A DNA stretch of 64,000 bases from Ruminococcus flavefaciens 007c. GTDB lineage: Bacteria; Bacillota; Clostridia; Oscillospirales; Ruminococcaceae. Location of the stretch: positions 177,999 to 241,998 of the forward strand of contig NZ_ATAX01000008.1 in NCBI RefSeq assembly GCF_000571935.1, read 5' to 3'. The notes below the pieces were generated by a model. That model was not told where the DNA came from. It was given only the letters and a program-made list of their open reading frames with translations, and made no database searches. The translations under genes and the position numbers were made by a program. Of this stretch, positions 34,290-43,399 are shown piece by piece (position 1 is the stretch's first letter; the number at the start of each line of letters is the position of its first letter).

Positions 34290-34345
34290 AATATTCTCCT
34301 CCTTTTATGTCATTTATAATTTTTGATAAACTGTCTGGTACGAGG

Positions 34346-34374
34346 ATTATATATCTTTAAGAGAAAAAAATCAA
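34346..34374 (-). promoter_or_regulatory. Sigma-A promoter of the triple GH11-like gene
   Basis: Minus strand TTGATT, 17-base spacer, TATAAT. Confidence 0.75.
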
Positions 34375-34390
34375 GTCTTTTATTGCTTTT

Positions 34391-34528
34391 TTACAAAAAA
34401 TCCGAAATATTTACGATTATTTTCAAGGCAATCGCCTGCTTTGCATTATTTTCCTCATCTGACAGGGCAATATCTATCTTCTTGTCGTTGTTTATATCGC
34501 CGAGGGCGCAACTATAGGGCAGCACCGA
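34391..34528 (-). pseudogene. Remnant of a dockerin-coding gene
   Basis: In the otherwise non-coding gap the minus strand reads LGDINNDKKIDIALSDEE (from 34504), a good first dockerin loop, and then stays open to a TAA at 34393-34391. It is cut on the other side by a TGA at 34531-34529 and has no start codon or second loop. It looks like the tail of a lost cellulosomal gene. It overlaps the promoter used by the triple GH11-like gene only at its end. Confidence 0.5.
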
Positions 34529-34630
34529 TCACGGTTTTAATATTTTTTAATATTAAAATGCAACAATCACACATTTTTCAGTGCTTTACAGATATTGCTT
34601 TTCAGCTGTTTATTGCGGTATTCCGCAACT

Positions 34631-34660
34631 AAAAAACGGACCGTCCTGCACGGACGGTCC
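34631..34660 (-). terminator. Terminator after the GH141-like gene
   Basis: A perfect 9-bp stem (GGACCGTCC and complement, loop of 5) with TTTTTT following on the minus strand. Confidence 0.9.
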
Positions 34661-34686
34661 ACATCTTCGATATCCTTTTGTTTATG

Positions 34687-37542
34687 TTATTCAAATGACT
34701 TTAATTCCCCTGAAAGGTACTGCTTCAGCAGTTTAAGATCTTCCTCGTCGATTCTGTCATCGCCGTTGATATCAGCTGCACCGAAGCGCTCTGCATCGCC
34801 CTCCACAGCAGCTCTGCGCATCTTTATCATATCGTATATGTCAACTGTCTCATCGCCGTTGAGGTCACCGAGGATATACTCCTCGGCAGGCTTTACGGGT
34901 CTCCACCATTTCATGTTGCAGAGATAGCCATCTCCTCCGGTGAATACGAAATAGATATCATGATTACCCTCGGTGGATTCAATGGTGCAGCTCTGTGTGT
35001 TCCATTTCTGCCAGCCGCCTGTGCTCTTGACATCCATTTTACCTATGAGATTTCCGTCGGGGCTGTCAAGTCTGACTTCAAGAGCCGCAGCAGCGCCGTT
35101 TGAACCGATACGGAAATCTATTCCGCTGACATTGGTCAGATCAATGCCCTTGAAGCCGATATAGTCGCCGTTTTCGATATAGGCAACATCGCTGCCGCCC
35201 TCCGAGCAGCTCTCGGTGTCTATGCCCGACTTGTAGTAGCAGCTCTCCGCCTCGATGACGTCGCCGCCCTCTGAGCTTCCCGTTCCGCTGAGTCTGAGGA
35301 TATGTCCCGACTTGCTGAGCACCTTGCCGTTTTCATCAAGGACATATATCCTGTACTCGCCTTCCTCTGCGGGAGTTTTTATAGTACCTGCGCTGCCCTT
35401 TGCTTTGGTCATATCGGCTCCCGTCCTGAACGTATCCGTACCGTCGGGAGCTATCCACACCGTGCCGTCTACCTTTCTTATGGGGAGCTTGCTGCCGCAG
35501 GCAGTTGCACAGCTTGCAGGGAAAGCCTGATCCGCCGCAGATTTCAGCCATAAAGGCATCATTGCCCGGTAGTCGTCAGAGATACCCGAGTCAAGACAGA
35601 TCTTGTACTGGGCGAAGGGCCATACATTGTCGGAAACGACGATAGGGGCATCGATATCGCTGTATGGCGGGTTCTTGCCCATTTTGTTGACTGTGGCATA
35701 GGTTCGCTTGATAGTGAGGTGGTGCTTGTCGCCGTATTCCTCACAGTTTATGGTATATGTGACATCGGGACTTATCTCGAGGACATTGTCATTCTCCTCG
35801 ATATAGGTGGTTCCCTCGTCATTGTGCAGGCCGTAGGTAGGCCAGCCGGGACCGCCTGCGGGTATACCCTGAATATAGTTCTGGTTGATAACAGTCCCGG
35901 GCATCTGACCGATAGTATAGATACCGCCGCTGTCGTGGAGACGGTTCAGGGAGTTTATCACCCTGTTATAGCATATCTGATTATCGCGGCAGGTAGTGCT
36001 GTCCTTGAAGTTGCACCAGCCCCAGCCCAGATGTATGCCGTTGTATGCAGTCTTTTCGATGGTATTGCTGAGTATTTTCACAGAATCCACGAAATAAGCC
36101 GTAATGGCCGCACAGCCTCCGAAGCCGTGAACAACGCTTATATCGTAGAGAAGGTTATGTGTTATGAGGTCGTTTTTGCATATCCCCTCAACGCCTCTGG
36201 GGAACTTCTCACGGTTGCTGCCGTCACCGTCGCCTATGTAGATATGCTGGGGATGTCCGACGGTGATACCGCTGGAAGTAATATCAGTGATGAAGTTGCC
36301 GCTCACCTCTGAATTGATAACGTCATTGGTCATGGAGATACCGTCAGCGCCTGTATGCTTTACGGTATTGCCCGTTAGTTTTATATTGTCACTGCTTGTG
36401 ATATGCACAGCAGCGGGAAGGGTGTCGACCATCTCATACTTCTTGGAATGCCAGTTTGAATCCGCAAAAGCGGTATAGCTCTGGGCGGCCTGACAGGTAG
36501 TCTTTCCGTGAGAGCCGTCCACCTCTGTGAGCTGATAGTCGGTATTGGCAAAGGTTATACCGCTGAAGCTTATATTCTTTACGCGGTCAGAGGTTGAACT
36601 TCCTGCTATCTTTATAAGACTATCAGCCACAGGAGCTTCAACGTCCGCCGAGGTCATATCCTCTCCCATTCTGGGATAGTAATACAGCATCTTCTCGGTC
36701 TTGTCAAAGAAGAACTCACCCTCGCTGTCCACAAACGAGAAGGCATTATATATGGTATGAGTGCCGTTTGTTGTGAAGCCTGCTCCCCAGCCGGGTGTCT
36801 GTGCAATAGCGCCGTAAGGCTGCTGCATAAAGAGTATCATGCTGTTCCCGTCGTACTTTATATCACGGGAGCACACGATATTCTCATTCCATGTGGTGCC
36901 GTTAACGACCTCAAGGTCGTCAAAATTCGATGTGATACGCGGCATCGAACCCGCATCGTAAACTATACCGTCGCTCTTTTTTCCCGAATCCCATGCCCAG
37001 TCCGCCTGACCTGCTGTTATGTAATAATCCCCGTAGCCGCCCTTTGCCTGCACCTGCACGCTGCCCATATTTGCACGGCGGTCGTTGACATAAAGGTTGC
37101 GCAGCTTTACATTTCTGTCGAGCGGGGCAGCCCAGAGCTTGTCGCTGAACTTTTTCCAGCCTGTGACCTTCTGTGCTCCGTTAAGTACAGGAGTTTCTCC
37201 CTTATAGGCCTCATACCTTATGGTAAAGCCCTCCGAGCCCGAGTCTCTGGTATCGAACTCCACAGGCTCGGTGATACGGTAATCACCGCCGCGCAGATAG
37301 ACAATAATATCGCCTGTCATGCTGCCGTTGATCTTCCTTATCTCGTCGCGGGCCTTTTCCAGGGTAGCAAAGGGCGAGGCTTCGGAGCCGTCACCGCTGT
37401 CGCTGCCGCCGGGAGAAACATAGAATACTGCCTGAACGCTGCCTTCGGCATTTACAGTCCCTGCGAAGCCGCAGGTATTCAGGACTGAAAATGCCGAAAC
37501 AGCGCCGACGAGAGCAGCTGTTCCTCTTCGTCTGATGATCAT
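34687..37542 (-). CDS. GH141-like beta-helix enzyme with CBM6-like module and dockerin
   Basis: A 951-residue secreted protein. Order: signal peptide (about 1-32), a pectate-lyase-like right-handed beta-helix (about 38-680) that starts with the typical FYVSPGGSDSGDGSEASPF and ATLEKARDEIRK, a small beta domain (about 690-755), a CBM6-like module (about 760-885; VIEAESCYYKSG, YIENGDYIGFKGIDL), and a type I dockerin (about 889-948; GDLNGDETVDIYDM and ADINGDDRIDEEDL). The helix fits family GH141, which includes a dockerin-bearing xylanase of Clostridium thermocellum and a fucosidase of Bacteroides. Xylan or a side chain is the likely substrate, but the activity is not readable from the sequence. 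GGAGG precedes the ATG. A long leader region contains a separate RNA gene. Confidence 0.88.
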   Translation of the reverse strand: MIIRRRGTAALVGAVSAFSVLNTCGFAGTVNAEGSVQAVFYVSPGGSDSGDGSEASPFATLEKARDEIRKINGSMTGDIIVYLRGGDYRITEPVEFDTRDSGSEGFTIRYEAYKGETPVLNGAQKVTGWKKFSDKLWAAPLDRNVKLRNLYVNDRRANMGSVQVQAKGGYGDYYITAGQADWAWDSGKKSDGIVYDAGSMPRITSNFDDLEVVNGTTWNENIVCSRDIKYDGNSMILFMQQPYGAIAQTPGWGAGFTTNGTHTIYNAFSFVDSEGEFFFDKTEKMLYYYPRMGEDMTSADVEAPVADSLIKIAGSSTSDRVKNISFSGITFANTDYQLTEVDGSHGKTTCQAAQSYTAFADSNWHSKKYEMVDTLPAAVHITSSDNIKLTGNTVKHTGADGISMTNDVINSEVSGNFITDITSSGITVGHPQHIYIGDGDGSNREKFPRGVEGICKNDLITHNLLYDISVVHGFGGCAAITAYFVDSVKILSNTIEKTAYNGIHLGWGWCNFKDSTTCRDNQICYNRVINSLNRLHDSGGIYTIGQMPGTVINQNYIQGIPAGGPGWPTYGLHNDEGTTYIEENDNVLEISPDVTYTINCEEYGDKHHLTIKRTYATVNKMGKNPPYSDIDAPIVVSDNVWPFAQYKICLDSGISDDYRAMMPLWLKSAADQAFPASCATACGSKLPIRKVDGTVWIAPDGTDTFRTGADMTKAKGSAGTIKTPAEEGEYRIYVLDENGKVLSKSGHILRLSGTGSSEGGDVIEAESCYYKSGIDTESCSEGGSDVAYIENGDYIGFKGIDLTNVSGIDFRIGSNGAAAALEVRLDSPDGNLIGKMDVKSTGGWQKWNTQSCTIESTEGNHDIYFVFTGGDGYLCNMKWWRPVKPAEEYILGDLNGDETVDIYDMIKMRRAAVEGDAERFGAADINGDDRIDEEDLKLLKQYLSGELKSFE

Positions 37543-37817
37543 ATTAAATTCCTCCTTCTATATTAGATCTCATTTTATTTTTCTTTAAGCATGAGATTTA
37601 ATAATTAAATTTTAATGCCCCCGTTTCATACGCTTGCTTTGTATATAATCACCATTTTATCTTTATTTGTGTTAATTATAGCATTGTAAAGCCTCTGTAT
37701 AATACAATAATAATGACATTTTTAGTAAAATAACAACTTTGCCGCGATCGCTGCACGATTTTATCATTTAATTAACTGCAATTAATTAATTTTATACTTT
37801 ATGCAGGTACGGAAAAT
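37543..37817. other. AT-rich leader region of the GH141-like gene
   Basis: About 275 bases between the RNA gene and the GH141-like start. A minus-strand TATAAT (37675-37680) could be a -10 box but lacks a good -35. I see no open frame. Confidence 0.4.
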
Positions 37818-37954
37818 AAAAAAATTCCGATACCAAAGAACACTGAAACTTCGGCATCGGACAATGAGGATGATTTATTTAAGCCTCGCAGGCTTCCAGG
37901 AGAAAGCATCATGAAATGCTCTCACGAGAATAGAACTCAGAGGACCATTCTCTG
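37818..37954 (-). ncRNA. Candidate independent small RNA (about 137 nt)
   Basis: Not recognised as a known class. Minus-strand RNA predicted from just after a TTGATA-18-TATAAT promoter (37960-37989) to an intrinsic terminator: a 13-bp stem (37826-37838 with 37849-37861, two G-U pairs, 10-base loop) followed by seven T. Between them are three more hairpins: TCAGAG/CTCTGA at 37937-37955, a bulged GAG-AGCAT/ATGCT-CTC at 37900-37923, and AAGCCT/AGGCTT at 37881-37895. It has no open frame with a ribosome site. It lies about 280 bases upstream of the GH141-like gene on the same strand, so it could also be a terminated leader. Confidence 0.6.
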
Positions 37955-37959
37955 ATATG

Positions 37960-37989
37960 ATTATAACACGTCCAAATGGTCAATATCAA
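37960..37989 (-). promoter_or_regulatory. Promoter of the candidate small RNA
   Basis: Minus strand TTGATA, 18-base spacer, TATAAT; predicted RNA start near 37954. Confidence 0.65.
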
Positions 37990-38021
37990 CTCATTATTTG
38001 CAGATTAAGTGGATAAAATGA

Positions 38022-38050
38022 AGATAAGGCGGATATTATCCGCCTTATCT
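38022..38050 (-). terminator. Terminator after the SulP gene
   Basis: A perfect 13-bp stem (AGATAAGGCGGAT and complement, loop of 3) that begins at the stop codon; minus-strand tail TCATTTTATCC. Confidence 0.75.
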
Positions 38051-39738
38051 CATGCTCTTTTTGCAGCAATTTCATTTTCGATAGCTTCTGCCCTGAGCAG
38101 AGCCGTGTCGATATGGTCGCAGAAATTCTCCCTGCCGACCTTCTCAACAAAGCCAGCCTTGGTCATAGCCTTCATAGGCTGCTCGTTAACGTGTGAGAAT
38201 ACCACACTGACATTATGTCTGTCGCAGCGCTTTACTATACGCATAAGAGCCTCTACTCCCGTAGAGTCTATAGCAGGCACGTTTCTCATTCTTATGCAGA
38301 GAACGTCGATGTTCTTGTCGCTCAGAACGTATTTGTACTTATCCGAAGCAGCGAAGAACATAGGGCCGTTTATCTCGAAAACTCTTGTATTCTGAGGGAT
38401 CTTCTTGAGAAGGATATTATCGGGATCGGTGTCCTCATCGTCCACATCTACCCAGGCATGAGCCTCTGTAACATCTGCCATGCGCTTCATGAAGAGGAGA
38501 GCAGCCATTACCATACCAACACCGATAGCAACTACCAGATCGAATACCACAGTGAGGATGAGTGTCACGAAAAGTACGGCAATATCGCTCTTTGGAGCAG
38601 TCTTTACTGTATTTCTGATATTTCTCCAACCGCTCATATTATAAGCAACAACGAAGAGTATAGCCGCGATAGTAGGCATAGGGATAAGCGAAGCATAGGG
38701 CATGAGCACCACAAGTATTATTACCAGTACTACAGAGTGTACCATTCCCGATATAGGAGTACGTCCGCCGTTCTTTACGTTAGCTGCGGTACGTGCGATA
38801 GCTCCAGTAGCGGGGATGCCGCCGAAGAATGCAGAGCCGATATTTGCAGCGCCCTGAGCCACCAGTTCCATATTGGAACGGTGTTTTGAACCTACCATAC
38901 CGTCTGCAACAACGCAGGAGAGCAGCGATTCAACTGCTGCCAGCACAGCTATTGTGAAGGCATTGGGCACAAGTGCTCTTACTCTTGCGAAGGTCACCTC
39001 AGGCATTGCAGGCTTTGGAAGTGCATTTGATATATGATAGAGGTCTCCGATAGTATTGACCTTGATACCGCTTAACTTGACTATTGCAGAACATACTATG
39101 ACGGCAATGAGCGAGGCAGGTATCTTTTCCAGTTTTTTGGGCCAGAAGATGAGTATTGCCAGCGATACGACACCGATAAGGAGAGCCATCCAGTTTATGG
39201 TGTCTATGCAGTTCACAATCTCCTTCACCTTGTCGATAGTCTCAATGGGCTTGTTTTTGAAAGTAAGCCCCAGAAAGTCCTTGACCTGTCCCAGCAGGAT
39301 AGTCACGGCAATACCGAAGGTAAATCCCGTGGTTATAGTACCGGGGATATACTTGATAAGTACTCCGAAGCGGCAGAAGCCCATGACGATGAGTATGATT
39401 CCTGCCATTATAGCGGATATGGCAAGTCCGTCCATACCCTCAGCAGCAACTATGCCTGCAACGGTAGTTGCAAAAGCAGCTGTAGGGCCTGCAATCTGTA
39501 CGCGGCTTCCGCCCATGAAGGACACGATAAATCCGGCTATGATAGCGGTGTAAAGTCCCTGTTCAGGGCCGACTCCCGAAGCAAGAGCAAGGGCAATAGA
39601 CAGGGGAAGTGCTATGATAGCAACGATGATTCCCGCTATAACGTCCTTGACGAACTGCTCCTTCGAATAGGTCTTCATTACAGAGAAAAGCTTCGGTTTG
39701 AGCTTTTCCTCTGTTGGTTTCACTGTTTTTTCAGCCAT
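38050..39738 (-). CDS. SulP family anion transporter with STAS domain
   Basis: A 562-residue membrane protein of the SLC26/SulP family, moving sulfate, bicarbonate or related anions. It has about 12-14 hydrophobic segments (residues about 30-430) with the family signature near the N-terminus (DVIAGIIVAIIALPLSIALALASGVGPEQGLYTA region), the NIGSAFFGGIPATGAIARTA segment, and a cytoplasmic STAS domain (about 445-545; RMRNVPAIDSTGVEAL). No carbonic anhydrase or sulfate-assimilation gene is nearby, so the substrate is open. Strong promoter and AGAGG ribosome site. Confidence 0.93.
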   Translation of the reverse strand: MAEKTVKPTEEKLKPKLFSVMKTYSKEQFVKDVIAGIIVAIIALPLSIALALASGVGPEQGLYTAIIAGFIVSFMGGSRVQIAGPTAAFATTVAGIVAAEGMDGLAISAIMAGIILIVMGFCRFGVLIKYIPGTITTGFTFGIAVTILLGQVKDFLGLTFKNKPIETIDKVKEIVNCIDTINWMALLIGVVSLAILIFWPKKLEKIPASLIAVIVCSAIVKLSGIKVNTIGDLYHISNALPKPAMPEVTFARVRALVPNAFTIAVLAAVESLLSCVVADGMVGSKHRSNMELVAQGAANIGSAFFGGIPATGAIARTAANVKNGGRTPISGMVHSVVLVIILVVLMPYASLIPMPTIAAILFVVAYNMSGWRNIRNTVKTAPKSDIAVLFVTLILTVVFDLVVAIGVGMVMAALLFMKRMADVTEAHAWVDVDDEDTDPDNILLKKIPQNTRVFEINGPMFFAASDKYKYVLSDKNIDVLCIRMRNVPAIDSTGVEALMRIVKRCDRHNVSVVFSHVNEQPMKAMTKAGFVEKVGRENFCDHIDTALLRAEAIENEIAAKRA

Positions 39739-39792
39739 TTCACTAACCTCTTTTTCTCTTAAAAATCTCTAAAAAGCAAACGCAACGTTTCT

Positions 39793-39821
39793 ATTATACT
39801 ACTAAAAATAGCGGTTTTCAA
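39793..39821 (-). promoter_or_regulatory. Sigma-A promoter of the SulP gene
   Basis: Minus strand TTGAAA, 17-base spacer, TATAAT. Confidence 0.8.
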
Positions 39822-39920
39822 GAGATTTTTCACAGACAGGAAATTTTTGTCGGTTTATATATATTCCTGTCAGCTATGGAGAAATCATACAGCAATTTTA
39901 GCCTGTTATGATGCAAAACA

Positions 39921-39957
39921 AGCAGCCGCAAAGGGTAAATATCCCTTTACGGCTGCT
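39921..39957 (-). terminator. Terminator after the membrane protein at 39980
   Basis: A 15-bp stem with one G-U pair and 7-base loop; minus-strand tail TGTTTTGC. Confidence 0.8.
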
Positions 39958-39979
39958 CGCGTTCGTATTATATCATCAT

Positions 39980-41203
39980 TCAGTCATTCTGCTCTTTTTC
40001 GGGAATAGCCTGTAAGTACGTACCGAAGAACCACAGCAGCAGTGCAAAGAGGGCAGGATCAGTTTTTGCTCGGTAAGCCATAGTATAAGTGGTATTGCCA
40101 AATATGCCGTTGAAGCTCCTGTCAAAAAGACCTGTCTCATAGAGTCCCGAGATATTCAGTATCAGCGAAGCTACTATGAGCAGCAGCATTGCATTTCTTA
40201 AAAGCTTTCTGTTGCGTGGAGTATTCAGCTCGCCCTTTGCATTGTTGAGGAGCACTCTTACGAACGCCCATAACGCCGCAGCTGACATTGCAAATACAGG
40301 AAGATCTCTCAGGTAGCGGAAAAGAACTACATTGCGGTAAGCCGCAGGTGAGACCGCGTCCTCAAAGGGCAGCCTGCACATATATTTTTCGGGACTTTCC
40401 ATAATCGTAAAAGGCAGCCATACGCTGTATTCGTCTCCCGACATCACGCGGATAAGCTCATAGGTGCGAACGCCCAGCCTCCACAGTACAAAGCCTGCCG
40501 AGCCTGCGATAATTACCGCCGAGATCGCTTTAAGTGTCTTTGAAACGCCGGCTGTATCCTTGTTCTGGAGCTGTTTTTCGTACATAAGGAGCACAAATGC
40601 TCCGCTTATCATAATAAACGGCAGTCCAAGAATATCGTATATCTGGAAATACTGCCGCCGCTGGGTGAAAACACTTGTCATGCCGTCAAATCTTGAGATA
40701 CCTTTTATGATATTGGTATTAAGATATATATAGATATTTCCGAAAGCATACAAAATACCGCCCACGAGGAAATATCGCCACGCCCTGCCGCAGAAAATAC
40801 GCTTTTTATCGCCGCTTCTCAGAGCCAGTATCAAAGCTGCGATCAAAACAGCAGAAGGTATAAATTCCAGATATCCCTTTACCTTTTCAGCCGCGGTTTT
40901 AACCTCAGGAGCGTTCATTTTCTCTAAATATGCCGAATAATCAGCATTTGAGGCAAAGGAATTTGCACGGTCGAACTCCACGAAGAACGTGCCGCAGTAC
41001 TGGTGGAACAGGAACGGAGACTCCTCTGTACCCGATTTGGGTATATCATAGCCCATTATCTTTTCAAAAGCTATTACCGCAGCACCCCAGAACATAAGAA
41101 AAATTGTTGCAGCCAGCACACATTTCAGGATAAAATATATGATATGCAGCCGCTTGTGTATCTTTTCGGGGATATTATCTGTTGGTTTCTGGCTTTTTTT
41201 CAT
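39980..41203 (-). CDS. Polytopic membrane protein of unknown function
   Basis: A 407-residue protein with about seven to eight hydrophobic segments (first at about 25-48, then near 110-127, 142-160, 190-208, 228-246, 303-318, 337-355 and 385-400), separated by charged loops. A soluble region of about 55 residues lies between the first two segments. I do not recognise a family or a catalytic motif. It is a single-gene unit with a TTGACA/TAAAAT promoter and a terminator. Located between SulP and the Bce module, with no evident link to either. Confidence 0.75.
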   Translation of the reverse strand: MKKSQKPTDNIPEKIHKRLHIIYFILKCVLAATIFLMFWGAAVIAFEKIMGYDIPKSGTEESPFLFHQYCGTFFVEFDRANSFASNADYSAYLEKMNAPEVKTAAEKVKGYLEFIPSAVLIAALILALRSGDKKRIFCGRAWRYFLVGGILYAFGNIYIYLNTNIIKGISRFDGMTSVFTQRRQYFQIYDILGLPFIMISGAFVLLMYEKQLQNKDTAGVSKTLKAISAVIIAGSAGFVLWRLGVRTYELIRVMSGDEYSVWLPFTIMESPEKYMCRLPFEDAVSPAAYRNVVLFRYLRDLPVFAMSAAALWAFVRVLLNNAKGELNTPRNRKLLRNAMLLLIVASLILNISGLYETGLFDRSFNGIFGNTTYTMAYRAKTDPALFALLLWFFGTYLQAIPEKEQND

Positions 41204-41225
41204 ACTTCCGCCCCCTTTTTATTCA

Positions 41226-41255
41226 ATTTTATCACATTCTTCGTAAAGTTGTCAA
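41226..41255 (-). promoter_or_regulatory. Promoter of the membrane protein gene at 39980
   Basis: Minus strand TTGACA, 18-base spacer, TAAAAT. Confidence 0.75.
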
Positions 41256-41300
41256 TTGAAAATGAGAGATTTAAGGAAATGATAAGGATTAAATAAGAAA

Positions 41301-41322
41301 CGGCTCCCCTGACGGAGAGCCG
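41301..41322 (-). terminator. Terminator after the BceB-like gene
   Basis: CGGCTC/GAGCCG stem, loop of about 10; minus-strand tail TTTCTTATTT. Confidence 0.65.
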
Positions 41323-41344
41323 CATCAACTATATCATGAAAAAG

Positions 41345-43399
41345 TTACTTCTGTTCTCTTGTTATCGCTTTACTTCCGAGGAATGTAAGGAGGAAGTAGC
41401 CGCCGTATATCAGTACCACAACTCCTGCGGTAAAGAATATGGGCTTCACCAGACTTCCGCTGACTATCATTTCAAGCATGAATCTGCCCATCTTCAAGCC
41501 GAAGTATGAATGGAGGCAGGCAAGGAGCAGCGGAAGCAGGAAAAATATTCCTGTCTGAAGGAAAACAGACTTTGTGATCTCCTTTTCCTCAACTCCCAGT
41601 TTGCGGAGCATAGTGTATCTCGGAGCACTGTCCGAACTCTCCGAGAGTTCCTTCAAGGCAAGGATAGCACCGCAGGAAACAAGGAATATAAAGCCGATAT
41701 AAAGTCCGAGGAATGTTACCAGTGCACCAAGGCCTATTGCATCGTTGGCAGCCTCTATCTTTGTTTCCATGTAAGTTCTCGTGCCTGAATCAGTGCCATC
41801 ATTTACATGGTCACCAATGACCTTTTTCCAGCCATCGCGCACCCTGGTCTCTGTTGCTGCGATGATCTCCTTGTCTGAGCCGTTATAATTGCCCACAACT
41901 ATATTTGTGCCAGCGCCGCTCTCATCAGCAACACTGTCGGGAATGATGAATACTCCTCCGTTCATGGGCTGCATCGAGGGACGTACAAAGCTGTAAATGG
42001 TCTTCTCGGAATGAGGCATCAGCTCATTGCCGAATACATTTATTGCAGGCTTAGACTCAAGAAGCATATCATATATCGACACAAAGCCCGAGAATGTCGC
42101 GCATATGGCATACTCATCGTCATTCAGTTCCAGGGTCTTATAACCGTAAAGTTTCATAAGGGAATTGTAATCGCTGAGCTTTATAATCTCATTGCGGTAG
42201 TCCTCCATGTGACCGATGGATGCATAGTCCTCCTTAAGCTGGTCCATTTTATCGCCGATGAAGGTAAATAAAGTGAATTCGGGATCAGTATAGATATGGA
42301 ACTTGTGATATTCCTTTAAATCATCTTCAAGGCTGAGGCCCTGCTCACGGTAATAGTCGTCTATGTCCGTATACATGGGCTGATCGTCACTGTCCTGTCT
42401 TTCTGCCTCGCCGTAGAAATCCACGGGGAAGAAGTCCTCCACCTGTTTGTTCATTGAATTCCTGATAGCAAAAGCCGAAGAAAGAGTACATATGGTCAGG
42501 AAAAGCATAAGGCAGATAACCGTCATTGAAGCAACTGTGGTATTGACCTTGCTGCTGAGCTGACGGAAGGTGAAGCTGTTGAGGCCGCGGTGATATAAGC
42601 CCTTGACTGACATGATGACTCTCAGGAGCATTCCGGCAGCAGACCAGAATATGAAGAAGGTTGAAACAGCTCCCATGATTATTGCGATAAGGAGCTTTTT
42701 CGTGCCAAGATCCATCTGGTTCCAACCCACAGTATAGTACGCGTAACCGAGAACTGCTACGGAGATAAGGAATACTATAACGCAGAGCCAGGGATTCTTC
42801 ATGGTGATCTTCTCGGAGCGTCTGCCCGACTGCATAAGAGTGATGAGCCTGCATTTTCCGATGACAACGCCGCTTCTGAGGATGACAACAACGTACATGA
42901 TGCTGAAGTAGATGATGGTCTTAAGTATAGCCGATGCAGACACTGTAAATTTGTAATCATTCATATCAGCTTTAAAGAGGTTTGCAACAACTGCACTCAT
43001 TACCTGTGAAAGTCCGATACCGATAAGAAGTCCAACAAAAAGGGAGCTTATACCGATGATAACCGTTTCGCAAACCAGTATAGCGGAGATCTTCCACTTG
43101 CTCATGCCCAGCATCATATAAAGGGCAAACTCCTTGTTTCGCCGTTTCATAAGGAAACGGCTGGCATATACGATAAGGAGACCAAGAACTATCGCCACAA
43201 ACACACTTACTGCCGAGATCGCAGTGGTAAGGAACTTGATTATCTCTCGCTGATCCTCGGAAACATTGAGGAATGCCGTCTGTGTCTCGATGGCATTGAA
43301 TACATAGAATATTGCAACACCGATGATGAGGGTAAAGAAGTATACAGCATAGTCCTTTACGCTCTTGCGGATATTGCTGAGTGATATTTTAAAGAGCAT
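41345..43399 (-). CDS. BceB-type ABC permease (antimicrobial peptide resistance/sensing)
   Basis: A 684-residue FtsX-like permease with about ten membrane segments and one large outside domain (about 315-535), the layout of BceB/VraG proteins. These remove or shield peptide antibiotics such as bacitracin from lipid II-cycle targets and also act as the sensor for the partner histidine kinase. The N-terminus MLFKISLSNIRKSVKDYAVYFF is typical. The start at 43399 overlaps the end of the ATPase gene by 11 bases, with GGAGGTGA upstream. The kinase and regulator genes lie just upstream in the same direction. Confidence 0.92.
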   Translation of the reverse strand: MLFKISLSNIRKSVKDYAVYFFTLIIGVAIFYVFNAIETQTAFLNVSEDQREIIKFLTTAISAVSVFVAIVLGLLIVYASRFLMKRRNKEFALYMMLGMSKWKISAILVCETVIIGISSLFVGLLIGIGLSQVMSAVVANLFKADMNDYKFTVSASAILKTIIYFSIMYVVVILRSGVVIGKCRLITLMQSGRRSEKITMKNPWLCVIVFLISVAVLGYAYYTVGWNQMDLGTKKLLIAIIMGAVSTFFIFWSAAGMLLRVIMSVKGLYHRGLNSFTFRQLSSKVNTTVASMTVICLMLFLTICTLSSAFAIRNSMNKQVEDFFPVDFYGEAERQDSDDQPMYTDIDDYYREQGLSLEDDLKEYHKFHIYTDPEFTLFTFIGDKMDQLKEDYASIGHMEDYRNEIIKLSDYNSLMKLYGYKTLELNDDEYAICATFSGFVSIYDMLLESKPAINVFGNELMPHSEKTIYSFVRPSMQPMNGGVFIIPDSVADESGAGTNIVVGNYNGSDKEIIAATETRVRDGWKKVIGDHVNDGTDSGTRTYMETKIEAANDAIGLGALVTFLGLYIGFIFLVSCGAILALKELSESSDSAPRYTMLRKLGVEEKEITKSVFLQTGIFFLLPLLLACLHSYFGLKMGRFMLEMIVSGSLVKPIFFTAGVVVLIYGGYFLLTFLGSKAITREQK

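Noticed and set aside
37818..37954. Small RNA as a c-di-GMP, 6S or SRP RNA
   Set aside because: Conserved bases of these classes are absent and the ends do not pair as in 6S RNA.
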